Shown here piece after piece: positions 1-9,054 of a stretch of 64,000 nt of DNA; the first letter of the stretch is position 1, and the number at the start of each line of letters is the position of its first letter. The notes below the pieces were generated by a model. It was not told where the DNA came from and did no database searches. It saw nothing but the letters and a program-made list of their open reading frames with translations. Origin of the DNA: Brachybacterium endophyticum (GTDB lineage Bacteria > Actinomycetota > Actinomycetes > Actinomycetales > Dermabacteraceae); assembly GCF_003130585.1 (NCBI RefSeq), contig NZ_QFKX01000001.1:434001-498000 (forward strand), in the 5' to 3' direction. The position numbers were made by a program, and so were the translations under genes.

Positions 1-354
1 CGTGGTGGCCTGGTCAAAGGTGGCCTTCCCCTGGGCTGTATCTATCCGGACCTCCTCATCCGCCTTCGATTCAATCCAGACCGGATGCTGCCTGCCTTCG
101 CGGCCGAACAGTGGAACAGCGCAGCCGTGCATGCCTCGCTATTGGAGAACGCCAAGTCGACGAATGGGATCTGGAAGATCAATGGCAAGGACATCAAGTC
201 CCATCAACTGGTTGTTCCGCCGCTCAGGGATCAGGCCCAAATCCTGGAGAAGACGACATCATTCGACGAAGCGCTTGGTGCGTCCCGGGCTGAGATTTCG
301 GCTCTTGAGGCACTGAGCTCTGCGTTGCTGAGCGAGATTTTCGGAGGCAACTGA
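1..354 (+). CDS. hsdS: Type I restriction specificity subunit HsdS, C-terminal part
   Basis: The window opens inside this gene, read in frame from base 1 (about 117 residues). It carries the end of a target-recognition domain (KGGLPLGCIYPDLLIRLRFN) followed by the conserved helical region, with the typical PPLRDQAQILE segment and a coiled-coil tail (ALEALSSALLSEIFGG). HsdS gives sequence specificity to the HsdR2M2S complex. Its TGA overlaps the ATG of hsdR (TGATG at 352-356), so the two are translationally coupled. HsdM is not in the window and presumably lies upstream. The family call is firm; which target-recognition domain this is, and its specificity, cannot be read. Confidence 0.85.
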   Translation, partial: RGGLVKGGLPLGCIYPDLLIRLRFNPDRMLPAFAAEQWNSAAVHASLLENAKSTNGIWKINGKDIKSHQLVVPPLRDQAQILEKTTSFDEALGASRAEISALEALSSALLSEIFGGN

Positions 355-3290
355 TGGCGCAGTTCAACGAGGCGAACTCTGTCCGCGACTTCATCCGGGA
401 CCTGGTGAAGTCCATCGACGTCCAATTCGTGCCCGGCAACGAATTGCCACGTCGTACCGACGAGGTGCTGCTGGAAGGCGTGCTTAAGAGCGCGTTGATC
501 AGTCTTAATCCGGAGATCGAGGCAGATCCCGCGAAGGCGGATGAGGTCATCTACAACCTCCGCGCGATCTTGCTTGCGGCTCGCAATAGACCACATCCGG
601 TGGTAGCCAACGAGGAGTTCATGGCGTGGCTGGCCGGGCAGAAGTCGATGCCGTTCGGGCCGAACGGCGAACACACCACGGTTCAATTGATCGACTTCGA
701 CCACCTCGACGAGGACTCGGCGAACCAGTGGATCGTCTCGACTGAGGTGACCTTCAAGCAGGGTCGGCTGGAGAAGCGGTTCGACCTGGTGCTGTGGTGC
801 AACGGCCTGCCCCTGGTGGTCGGAGAGGCGAAGACGCCTATCCGGCCTGCGTATACGTGGATCGACGGCGCTGCACAGATCCACGATGACTACGAGCAGA
901 GCGTCCCGCAGTTCTTTGTGCCCAACGTCTTCTCGTTCGCGACGGAAGGCAAGGACTTTCGCTACGGAACCATCGGCATGCCGGTCGAGCTCTGGGGGCC
1001 CTGGCGCAATGACCCCACGGATGAGGATGCGCCGGCGAAGATCGGTCTCGTAGCGGTTCAAGAAGCCGTCGAAGGCATCATCACTCCCCGTGCCGTACTC
1101 GACTTTCTCCGATTCTTTACTCTCTACGCGACTGACAGAAAGCACCGCAAGATCAAGATCATTGCGCGGTTCCAGCAGTTCCAGGCGACGAATCTGATCA
1201 TCGACCGGGTTCTGCTCGGCAAAGTGAAGCAGGGCCTGATCTGGCACTTCCAGGGATCGGGCAAGTCGTTGCTGATGGTCTTCACCGCGCTCAAGCTGCG
1301 CGCAATGGTCGAACTGGCCAACCCGACCGTTCTGATCGTGGTCGACCGCATCGACCTGGACACCCAGATCACGGGCACTTTCAACGCCTCTGACGTGCCC
1401 GGACTGGTCTCCACCGACTCTCGAGCGCAACTGCAGATGCTGCTCAGCCAGGGAGCGCGGAAGATCATCATCACTACGATTCATAAGTTCGCTGAGGCAT
1501 CCGGTGTCCTCGACGCCCGTCAGAACATCATCGCGATGGTCGATGAGGCTCATCGCTCGCAGGAGGGCGACTACGGGCAGAAGATGCGTGAGGCCCTGCC
1601 CAACGCGTACCTCTTCGGTCTGACCGGTACGCCGATCAACCGGCGCGACCGCAACACGTTCAAGTGGTTCGGTGCATCCGAAGACGAGGGCGGGTACCTG
1701 TCGCGGTACTCATTCCAGGACTCAATCCGCGACGGTTCGACGCTTCCGTTGCACTTCGAGCCACGGCTCTCAGAGATACACATCGACCAGGAGGCGATCG
1801 ACGAGGCTTTCGAGGAACTCGCTGCCGACCGCGACCTGTCCGAGAGCGACAAGATTACGCTGTCGAAGAAGGCGGCCTCGATCGAGGTACTGATCAAGAC
1901 ACCGTCGCGCATCGCGAAGATCGCTGCCGACATCGCGACTCATTACCAAGAGAAGGTGGAGCCGCAGGGCTTCAAGGCGCAGGTCGTCGTCTACGACAAG
2001 GCGTCCTGCGTCGCCTACAAGAACGAGCTCGACAAGCACCTCGGGCCCGAAGCATCGACGATCGTCATGTCGAAGTCCCGGGGTGACGTGCCCGACTGGG
2101 CAAAGTGGACTCCGGGTGCCGAGGAGCTGGAGCAGGTGGTCGCGCGCTTCAACGACCCGACGGACCCGCTCAAGATCATCATTGTGACGGCGAAGCTGCT
2201 GACCGGGTTTGACGCTCCGATCCTCTACTGTCAGTACCTCGACAAGCCGCTAAAGGAGCACACTCTGCTCCAAGCAATCACTCGCACCAACCGGGTGTAC
2301 CCGCCGGACAAGACCCACGGTCTAATCGTCGACTACCTCGGCATCTTCGACGACGTCGCGCGTTCACTCTCCTTCGATGAGCAGGCTGTCCGGGAGCTCG
2401 TCACCAATATTGAAGAGCTAAAGGCTCAGCTAGTGCCGGCGTTGGCTGCCGCGCTCGCGTTCTTCCCTGGGGCCGACCGCACGCTTGGCGGGTACGAAGG
2501 ACTCGTCCAGGCGCAGTCCGCGATCGCTGAGGATGGCAGGAAGGACGCCTTCGGAGCGGCGTACAGCGTGGTGTCACAACTGTGGGAGGCGCTCAGCCCT
2601 GACCCCATGCTGGGCGAGCATCGCGACGACTACCGCTGGCTGTCGGATGTCTACGAGTCGGTGCGCCCCTCGGACATAACGGGGCGCCTCGTCTGGCACG
2701 CGCTCGGAGCCAAGACGATCGACCTGATCAACGAGCATGTGGCCGTCGAGATTCCGCAGAGCGCCGAAAAGATCGTGCTAGACGCTCAGACGATCGAAGA
2801 TCTGATGACTGGTCGGCGCACCGACATCCCTGCTAAAGAGATCGAGCGTCAGATCACCGCACGCATCGCCCGGCACTTGTACAACCCCGTCTTCGTCGAA
2901 CTCGGTCAGCGACTCAATGACCTGCGTGAGCGCTACGCCGACATCCAACAGTCCAGCCTCGAATTCCTTCGCGAGCTTCTCGAACTCGCTCGCGACACTG
3001 TTGCTGCCGAGAAGGCAGCCGACGAGATGCCCCGCGAAGAGCAGGGAAAGGCGGCACTGACTGAGTTGTTCGACGTGCTCAAGGGTGATCAGACCCCAAT
3101 CATCGTAGAGAACGTCGTCAACAGGATCGACGAGGTTGTCCGTGGGGTTCGTTTCGAGGGCTGGCAGTCCACGATCCGCGGTGACCAGGAGGTCCGCCAG
3201 GCGCTACGGAAGACCCTCTATGTTCAGTTCAAGGTTCGTGACAACGACGTCTTCGAAAAGGCGCTCGAATACGTCAGGGAATATTACTGA
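354..3290 (+). CDS. hsdR: Type I restriction endonuclease subunit HsdR
   Basis: At 978 residues this has normal HsdR length. The N-terminal PD-(D/E)XK nuclease shows FDLVLWCNGLPLVVGEAK, with E158 and K160 as the E-x-K pair. A superfamily 2 motor follows: Walker A GSGKS with K304, the DEAH box at residues 397-400, and motif III GLTGTP. The helical C-terminus contacts the methylase core. HsdR cuts and translocates unmethylated DNA as part of the type I complex with HsdM and HsdS. It overlaps hsdS by one base. No frameshift was seen, so restriction should work if HsdM is intact upstream. Confidence 0.96.
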   Translation: MAQFNEANSVRDFIRDLVKSIDVQFVPGNELPRRTDEVLLEGVLKSALISLNPEIEADPAKADEVIYNLRAILLAARNRPHPVVANEEFMAWLAGQKSMPFGPNGEHTTVQLIDFDHLDEDSANQWIVSTEVTFKQGRLEKRFDLVLWCNGLPLVVGEAKTPIRPAYTWIDGAAQIHDDYEQSVPQFFVPNVFSFATEGKDFRYGTIGMPVELWGPWRNDPTDEDAPAKIGLVAVQEAVEGIITPRAVLDFLRFFTLYATDRKHRKIKIIARFQQFQATNLIIDRVLLGKVKQGLIWHFQGSGKSLLMVFTALKLRAMVELANPTVLIVVDRIDLDTQITGTFNASDVPGLVSTDSRAQLQMLLSQGARKIIITTIHKFAEASGVLDARQNIIAMVDEAHRSQEGDYGQKMREALPNAYLFGLTGTPINRRDRNTFKWFGASEDEGGYLSRYSFQDSIRDGSTLPLHFEPRLSEIHIDQEAIDEAFEELAADRDLSESDKITLSKKAASIEVLIKTPSRIAKIAADIATHYQEKVEPQGFKAQVVVYDKASCVAYKNELDKHLGPEASTIVMSKSRGDVPDWAKWTPGAEELEQVVARFNDPTDPLKIIIVTAKLLTGFDAPILYCQYLDKPLKEHTLLQAITRTNRVYPPDKTHGLIVDYLGIFDDVARSLSFDEQAVRELVTNIEELKAQLVPALAAALAFFPGADRTLGGYEGLVQAQSAIAEDGRKDAFGAAYSVVSQLWEALSPDPMLGEHRDDYRWLSDVYESVRPSDITGRLVWHALGAKTIDLINEHVAVEIPQSAEKIVLDAQTIEDLMTGRRTDIPAKEIERQITARIARHLYNPVFVELGQRLNDLRERYADIQQSSLEFLRELLELARDTVAAEKAADEMPREEQGKAALTELFDVLKGDQTPIIVENVVNRIDEVVRGVRFEGWQSTIRGDQEVRQALRKTLYVQFKVRDNDVFEKALEYVREYY

Positions 3291-3398
3291 TCGTGCGCGC
3301 CTGTTTGTCTGTGCTGTAGGGGGTGATTGGTCGGATCGATCTAACCACAGGTGGAGGCTCTGTTGACTTTCCAACGTTAGTCGGAGAGGAAAGTAATT

Positions 3399-3712
3399 CT
3401 AGATCAACTCCAACCGCCCCCGGATGAACTGCTCGTACGTCCCCGCACGCTCAGTAAGCCGCTCGAAGTACTTCCCGCTTGGGCAGCACCCTGGTGAGCG
3501 CCTCGACGAGCGTGCCGAACTCCTCGCGGCTATCCATCGCTGATGGCCATCATCGCGACGATCGAGACCTCGCCCTCGTCCCACACGGCCGGCTCGCTCG
3601 GCACGTAAACGGCGATGATCGAGGGGGTGGGGGCGTCGATCATCATCGAGTCGGGGATCGTGATGCCCGTGCCCAGCGAGGTCGAGGACGTCTACTCGCG
3701 CGCGCCGCATCC
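3399..3712 (-). pseudogene. Relic of a PTS EIIA (type 2) domain
   Basis: Read on the minus strand across frames, the segment gives TSLGTGITIPDSMMIDAPTP, then AVYVPSEPAVWDEGEVSIVAMMAIS, then EEFGTLVEALTRVLP and finally TYEQFIRGRLELI and a stop. This matches the pattern of mannitol/fructose-type EIIA domains, including those at the C-terminus of BglG-family regulators. At least two frameshifts and an in-frame TAG break it. The usual phospho-accepting His after IP is Asp here. It is not expressed as a working protein and marks old gene loss between the restriction genes and the next cassette. Confidence 0.6.
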
Positions 3713-3804
3713 CACAACATTTAGTAGATCGTCTGCTTGTGTGCCAGAAGCCGGGCGCCCAGTCACTTCTACGCGGTCGGGTTTTTTGGGGGCTGGATCT
3801 GGCC

Positions 3805-4635
3805 TCAATATTCGAGCAGAATCGTTTCGAACTCGAAGGCTACATCGGAGCGAAGTTTGCCAGTCGTCGAGCGCATGCCATCGCGGAACTTTCTACTTGA
3901 AGGGCTTCCGAGTCCGCTTTCAAGATCGCTGAACCTGCCCACAAAGAATTCGCGGAGCGAAAGTTCCAGGTGAAGTTTGTAACGAACGAGCTCAGCGATT
4001 CGGAGTTGGGCACCCTTTGGGGCTTGACGGCACACCCATTTCTTGAATGCGAGATCCACCTGCCCTTCCAGGTCGGATTCGATCCGGAGAACTACCTCGA
4101 GGTTCTCGACTCCAGTTGACTTGAAGTATGTTTCAGTCCAGAACTCGTCGACGATCCATTCGAGATCGTCTTGCCCGTTGGCGTCAACGAGCAACACCTC
4201 GTCTTTGACGGTGTCTAGCACGCCGTTCAGCATCGCGGAGATGAGCCCGTCGTCATCGAGATGTATGCGATCGAATCCGTTGACCCATTCGTCGTTAGGG
4301 TTTGTCACTGAACGGATCCACCGGGCATGCCCCTGAAGTACTGCGAGTCTTGACTCCAGTCGGTCCGTATTGGCTTTTGCTGATTGGAGAATACTGAGGG
4401 CCGGGTTGTATTTTAGAGCGACCAGGCTGTTCGATTGTTTGTCAGATGTTGTCCCGATCGCCTGGTCGAGCCGCAGATTCCACTCATTGAAGCGCTCACG
4501 TAATAAAGCCTCCCGATTTTCCCGAGCTTGTGACTTGCTGAAACGGTGCGCGACCCAGGCGATCAATACGGTGGCCACAGCGGTGACCAGTGAACTTGCG
4601 CCGATCGCGAAATTGACGAGGGCATCGATGGCCAT
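3805..4635 (-). CDS. Membrane-anchored protein of unknown function
   Basis: The protein has 276 residues. Residues about 5-28 (ALVNFAIGASSLVTAVATVLIAWVAH) form one hydrophobic segment, followed by a charged stretch (RFSKSQARENREALLRERFNEW) and a soluble, mostly helical remainder; the topology suggests a cytoplasmic body. AAGAAGGG lies 7-14 bases before the ATG as a ribosome binding site. I do not recognise the family. Codon use is less GC-biased than that of the metabolic genes, in keeping with acquired DNA. It stands alone between two degraded regions. Single-membrane-helix proteins in defence islands are often effectors, but nothing in the sequence shows that here. Confidence 0.6.
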   Translation of the reverse strand: MAIDALVNFAIGASSLVTAVATVLIAWVAHRFSKSQARENREALLRERFNEWNLRLDQAIGTTSDKQSNSLVALKYNPALSILQSAKANTDRLESRLAVLQGHARWIRSVTNPNDEWVNGFDRIHLDDDGLISAMLNGVLDTVKDEVLLVDANGQDDLEWIVDEFWTETYFKSTGVENLEVVLRIESDLEGQVDLAFKKWVCRQAPKGAQLRIAELVRYKLHLELSLREFFVGRFSDLESGLGSPSSRKFRDGMRSTTGKLRSDVAFEFETILLEY

Positions 4636-4717
4636 AAGTGCACCCTTCTTGACTAGGTGTGATGTCCGGGGGGGGAGTCTGCTGGTGGGCGGGGAGCCGG
4701 TAGGCGACCGTTAGGTG

Positions 4718-5230
4718 TCAGGCTGCGAGTGTCACGGCCGGGTTCATGATGATTTCCCATTCGATGGGTTTCAATCGGCCCGGGCGGGCCTGTCGGTGTC
4801 GTTGGTGTTAAGTGCACTCGATCCAGCTGATGATCACGATGCGGAGCTCTTCTCAGGTTCGCCAGCGCTTGCGGTTCAGGACCTTCTTCTGGAGTATTGC
4901 GAAGAACGATTCTATCGCGGCGTTTCCGCCGGCGGCACCGCCCTGGCCCATCAATCCGAGGGGGTGATGACCGTTCAGGACATGCACGAACTTCCGTGAC
5001 CCGAACTAAGATCCGCGGTCCTCGTGCACGATGCAACCGGCGGCGTTGCGACGTCGGGGTACCGCGACATGCAGGGCGGTCACCGCGAGGCGAGCCTTCA
5101 TCCGGTCGCTGATGGAGTAGCCCACGATGCGGCCGGAGAACACATCCTTGATGGCGCAGAGATGGAGCTTGCCCCGTCGGTCCAATGCTCCGTGATGTCT
5201 GTCAGCCGCAGTTCGTTGACGTCACCAGCA
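4718..5230 (-). pseudogene. Decayed IS3-family transposase (orfB C-terminal part)
   Basis: Minus-strand reading gives NELRLTDITEHWT, KLHLCAIKDVFSGRIVGYSI, CIVHEDRGS, GGNAAIESFFAILQKKVLNR and KPIEWEIIMN in order. These are the landmarks of the IS3 orfB integrase core (TDITEH, DRGSQ, GDNAAMESFF, TPIEYE). A frameshift after TDITEH, TAG directly after DRGS, TGA after KRWRT and TAA after SWIECT make it non-functional. The middle catalytic Asp region survives as HEDRGS and the last catalytic Glu as IESFF. No terminal inverted repeats could be assigned. The relic marks past mobile-element activity beside the DUF6361 cassette. Confidence 0.8.
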
Positions 5231-5926
5231 GAGAAGCCCCGGCTAGACACCACCCATCCTGCGGGTCAGAGGTCCGTTCTCTTTCTCCCCCACCCCCGGT
5301 GGCCACAACGTCATGACCCACAACAGCTAGAGCACGCCGCGGGGATACCCGGCTGGGGCATCCCCGCCCGCGCGAGCGGCGCATACATCTGCATGCTCGT
5401 ATTCTCACGGTTCGTGATCTTGAGGGCCAGGGACGGCTGCCGTTCAATAAGGGTTATGAGGTAGGCGCATACGTGTCCTCAGCGCTTCTCCCGGACGGTC
5501 TCGAGGACGGTTTGCCCACCTGCGCCAGGTCGTGCACCCCGGGCAGCGGCTCAGGTGCAGCACATGGGGGGGGGCGAGCTTCCGCTGCAGACCCCGCAGG
5601 GGCACGGTGGAGACGATGAGGTTGGGCGCCGAAGGGCGGGCCGTGGGCTCCACCTCGTCGGAGGCGATCGCCTCGATTTCTTCTCGACCTCCGAGGGGAG
5701 GAGGCGCCTCTCGGAGTACTTCAGGTCGAGGCGCGTCGGCGGAATCGTGGAGATCTACACGCTGTGCTCGCTCGCACGCTCTGGACGTGCGGTGTCCGAA
5801 GTGCGATTGCGGGACGCAGACAAAAAGGTTGACCGCGCAATCCTCGCTCGCCGTTCATGACGGCATTGATGTGCGACAACAGCAGAGCCGCCACGCGTCG
5901 TGCCGCCCATCGTGCACCATGGCCAC
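5231..5926. other. Intergenic stretch with no supported gene
   Basis: The part nearest the transposase relic (to about 5,470) may be its degraded N-terminal half. No reading frame between 5,471 and 5,926 looks like a protein: candidate frames are short, Arg/Ser-rich and lack recognisable motifs. Promoter elements for the DUF6361 gene should lie near its end, but I could not assign them. Confidence 0.4.
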
Positions 5927-7180
5927 ATGCCCTCCACCTTCGCTTGGCTCGCCGTAGACCCCGAGCAGCGCCGCAGGATGATGGAGGCCGTCGAGCAGTT
6001 CCGCGACGAGACGACGATCGACGATCTCGGGGTCGGCGGGATCCGGGATGTCTTCTCCGACGAACTGTTCCCCGGTATCTCCACGATCCAGACGCGACTT
6101 CGGTACGTGCTGTTCGTGCCGTGGTTGTTGCAGGAGGCGGCACGCGCCGAGTCGGTCGACGCCATGGCGTGGCGTTTCCACGATCTCGAACGTGACTTCA
6201 TCGAAGCGCTCAAGCGCGGCATGGGGGAGTCCGAGCAGGGAATCATCGGACGGCGTGCAGGCAGGGAGCTTCAGCGGGTCCCCAGTGTCGTCTACTGGGG
6301 CGCTCTCACCCAGTGGGGCATCGTCGAGCCGGGCCTCAGAGCCCGTGCGTACTTCCAACGCACCATCTTGCTGCGCGAGCAACAGCGCACCGCGCCACAC
6401 TCCGAAGATGGCACCGCCGGCCTCGAGCTCACGCGTACGGGACTCGATCCGCACCTGCCGGAGGCGCCACACGGGCTCTTGCGAGAAGCCACCTTCGAAC
6501 TGCGCTCCGAAGACGTCGAATACTTGCGCGAGTCCATCTCCCGCAGCGTGCCGCGGACACTCCTGGCCCGGCTCGTCGAACAACGCCCCGCCGGGTGGAC
6601 GACGCACGATTCAGCTCCGGCGGCTCCATGGGCACCGGAAGTCCTGGCCCTTCTGGATCCCGAGCTCGACGCCCGACTGAGGGGGATCATCGACCTGGGG
6701 TCGCGTTTCAGTCTCTACAGCCAGGGCGCGAACCTGCTCTACAACCTGGTGCTCGCCGAAGCGACCACGGCAGACGGGCAACGCTTCGACGACGACCGCG
6801 TCGCCCACTATCGCGACAGACTGCGCGAATGGGCGGAAGAAGTCCGGTGGGTACGTCCTCTGGGCACGGACGACATGACCGAGATCGCCCAGCTGATGGC
6901 CGCGCGCAACCGGCGCTTCACCACCAAGACACGATCCTTCCTCAGCGCGTGGTTCGATGCCGCGCGATCCCCCTTCGACTGTGCCGACTCCGCAGCCCTC
7001 AAGGACCTCGTCCGCAATCGCGAACGGGACACCAAGGGGCAACGTGCTCGACTGCGCCCGGGTAACCGTAAGGCGCTGGATGCATGGCCCGGTGAAACGG
7101 GCACCGGTCCCATGTTGTTCCGCTGGGGCAACGTGACCAGGCACCTGCAGGACCTCTACGACGCGGCAGGAGGAGCATGA
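5927..7180 (+). CDS. DUF6361 family protein, first gene of a putative defence cassette
   Basis: The protein has 417 residues starting MPSTFAWLAVDPEQRRRMM; an in-frame ATG 27 bases upstream is possible, but family members usually begin close to this motif. It shows FRDETTIDDLGVGGIRDVFSD and YVLFVPWLLQEA, which I associate with DUF6361, and has no known catalytic motif. Its stop overlaps the next start (ATGA, 7177-7180), with a strong GGAGGA just upstream, so it is co-translated with the phospholipase-D-like gene. DUF6361 genes usually travel with a phospholipase-D-like protein and a helicase, as they do here. The biochemical role is unknown; a recognition or adaptor subunit is one possibility. 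Confidence 0.75.
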   Translation: MPSTFAWLAVDPEQRRRMMEAVEQFRDETTIDDLGVGGIRDVFSDELFPGISTIQTRLRYVLFVPWLLQEAARAESVDAMAWRFHDLERDFIEALKRGMGESEQGIIGRRAGRELQRVPSVVYWGALTQWGIVEPGLRARAYFQRTILLREQQRTAPHSEDGTAGLELTRTGLDPHLPEAPHGLLREATFELRSEDVEYLRESISRSVPRTLLARLVEQRPAGWTTHDSAPAAPWAPEVLALLDPELDARLRGIIDLGSRFSLYSQGANLLYNLVLAEATTADGQRFDDDRVAHYRDRLREWAEEVRWVRPLGTDDMTEIAQLMAARNRRFTTKTRSFLSAWFDAARSPFDCADSAALKDLVRNRERDTKGQRARLRPGNRKALDAWPGETGTGPMLFRWGNVTRHLQDLYDAAGGA

Positions 7181-9054
7181 TGCTGAAGCCCGACACGACC
7201 GTGCTGCTCACCGATGCGCTGCAGCCTCCGCCCGGATACGACGTGGACACGGCCGTGGCCACCACCTACTCCCTGAACCTCACCGCCCTGTTGGTCGCCC
7301 CCATGACGTTCGCCCTCGCCGACGTCGAGAACGCGAGCACGGTAGACCATCGTGACCCCGCGCAGCTCCTCGACGCGGTCAAGCGGTACATGAGTCGGAC
7401 CACGGTCTTCTGCCAGGTAGCGGGCATTCACGTGCCGGCCTCGTACAGTCGCCTGACCGCCTTCCTCGAGGACTCGATCCAGCAGGTCGAGCCGAAGGGG
7501 CGAGGCTCGCTGTTCCACCCGAAGCTCTGGGCGATCCGCTACCGGCGTCCCGCTGATGGAGGTCTCCACCATCGTGTGGTGGTGGCAAGTCGGAATCTCA
7601 CCCTCGACAGCTCCTGGGACACGGCACTCGTACTGGACGAACATCCGAACGGGGCCATCGATGCCGCTCCCGCAGCCGACATGGTGGGCTCTCTCCCGGG
7701 CCTCGCCCTGGATCCCATGGAGGAGGACCGCCGCGCCTCGATCCAGGACCTCTGTGCCAGTCTGCGGGGTGTCCACCTCGAGGCGCCACATCCCTTCACC
7801 GGCGGAAACCTGCTCCCGCTCGGTCTCGACACCACCTCGAGGTGGCCCTTCCCCGCGGAGAGCTCGGAACGTCTGCTCGCCATCAGCCCCTTCCTCCAGG
7901 AGGAGACACTCCGCGCCCTGGAAGCCGGCTCCCCGAACCTCACACTCGTGACACGGGCGGAGTCGGCTGATCAGTTGGGAGCCTCGGCGTTGAGCTCGTG
8001 GGACGTCAACGTCATCGATTCCGGAGCGGACTACCGGGATGGTGCCGGAGGAGCCGCTCCCACGAACGAGTTCGGCATGGTCGAGGAGGTCGACGGAGCT
8101 CCGCGGGTCGCGGAGCTGACCGGGTTGCACGCGAAGACCATCGTTCTGGACCATCCGGACGGGACGTCCAGCACTGTCACGGGGAGCGCAAACCTCACGC
8201 AGCCGGCCTGGCATCGCAACATCGAGTTCGACGCGATCCTTCACGGACCTACCGGCGTGTGCGGAGTGGAGGCGGCACTCGGCAAGGATGCCCAGGACAT
8301 GGGACTGCGGACGATCTTGCAGCCCTATACCCCCGAACCCACGGCGACGGCGGACCCCAGCATCGAGACCGGGTACCGACTCGAAGAGTTCCACCGCGCG
8401 CTCGCCCGGTCACGGCCCCGGCCACAGCTCGACATCGTGGCTGTTGAGGAAGATCGGGTCTCGGCGCGGCTGAGCATCCAGATGCCCGATGACCTGGTGG
8501 GCACGACCCGTATCTGGCTCCTCACCGTCCCGGGGCAGGACCGCGAGCTCGCTGCGACGACCACATGGGACCTCGCCGCCGAGAACATCACGCCCTTCCT
8601 CGCGGTCGAGACGACAGCGGGTAGCGGGGAGGCTCGAGCGACCAGGCGCTGTCTGATCAAGGTCCCGATCATCGGGGACGTGATAGACCGTCGACAGCGC
8701 GCACTCGCCTCCCTGCTGAACAACAGTGACCGGGTCCTTCGCTACCTCGCATTGCTGCTCGGGTTCGACGACCCCTCCCAAGCTGTTCCCGCCCAGGACG
8801 TCGACGATGACACCCTCACCGTGGGTATCGATCTCAGCGTAGAAGCCGACAACGAGGCCGCGCAGCCCCCGCAGATCGTGCTGTTCGAGCCACTCGTGCG
8901 CGCCGCGGGGCAGGACATCGGTCGACTCGCCTCCGTCGCGGAGCAGGTCGACGAGCTGCGCCGACTTCCTAACGCGGACGCACTCATCCCGCCGGAATTC
9001 CTCCAGATGTGGGACGTCGTCCTCCAGATCGCCGGAGGAAGGAAGCGAGCATGA
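7177..9054 (+). CDS. Phospholipase-D-like (HKD motif) protein, second gene of the cassette
   Basis: The protein has 625 residues with two HxK half-sites: H114-x-K116 in SLFHPKLWAI, followed by SRNLT, and H318-x-K320 in LHAKTIVLDH, followed by GSANLT. Two such motifs form one active site in the phospholipase D superfamily, which includes nucleases as well as lipases; a nuclease is the better guess beside a helicase. The C-terminal third has no motif I recognise. It overlaps the genes on both sides by four bases (ATGA at 7177 and 9051), which implies fixed stoichiometry. No signal peptide was seen, so it should act in the cytoplasm. Confidence 0.85.
   Translation: MMLKPDTTVLLTDALQPPPGYDVDTAVATTYSLNLTALLVAPMTFALADVENASTVDHRDPAQLLDAVKRYMSRTTVFCQVAGIHVPASYSRLTAFLEDSIQQVEPKGRGSLFHPKLWAIRYRRPADGGLHHRVVVASRNLTLDSSWDTALVLDEHPNGAIDAAPAADMVGSLPGLALDPMEEDRRASIQDLCASLRGVHLEAPHPFTGGNLLPLGLDTTSRWPFPAESSERLLAISPFLQEETLRALEAGSPNLTLVTRAESADQLGASALSSWDVNVIDSGADYRDGAGGAAPTNEFGMVEEVDGAPRVAELTGLHAKTIVLDHPDGTSSTVTGSANLTQPAWHRNIEFDAILHGPTGVCGVEAALGKDAQDMGLRTILQPYTPEPTATADPSIETGYRLEEFHRALARSRPRPQLDIVAVEEDRVSARLSIQMPDDLVGTTRIWLLTVPGQDRELAATTTWDLAAENITPFLAVETTAGSGEARATRRCLIKVPIIGDVIDRRQRALASLLNNSDRVLRYLALLLGFDDPSQAVPAQDVDDDTLTVGIDLSVEADNEAAQPPQIVLFEPLVRAAGQDIGRLASVAEQVDELRRLPNADALIPPEFLQMWDVVLQIAGGRKRA

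Noticed and set aside
4718-5230. A complete insertion sequence.
   Set aside because: Only part of orfB survives, with stops and frameshifts; no orfA, terminal inverted repeats or target duplication could be found.
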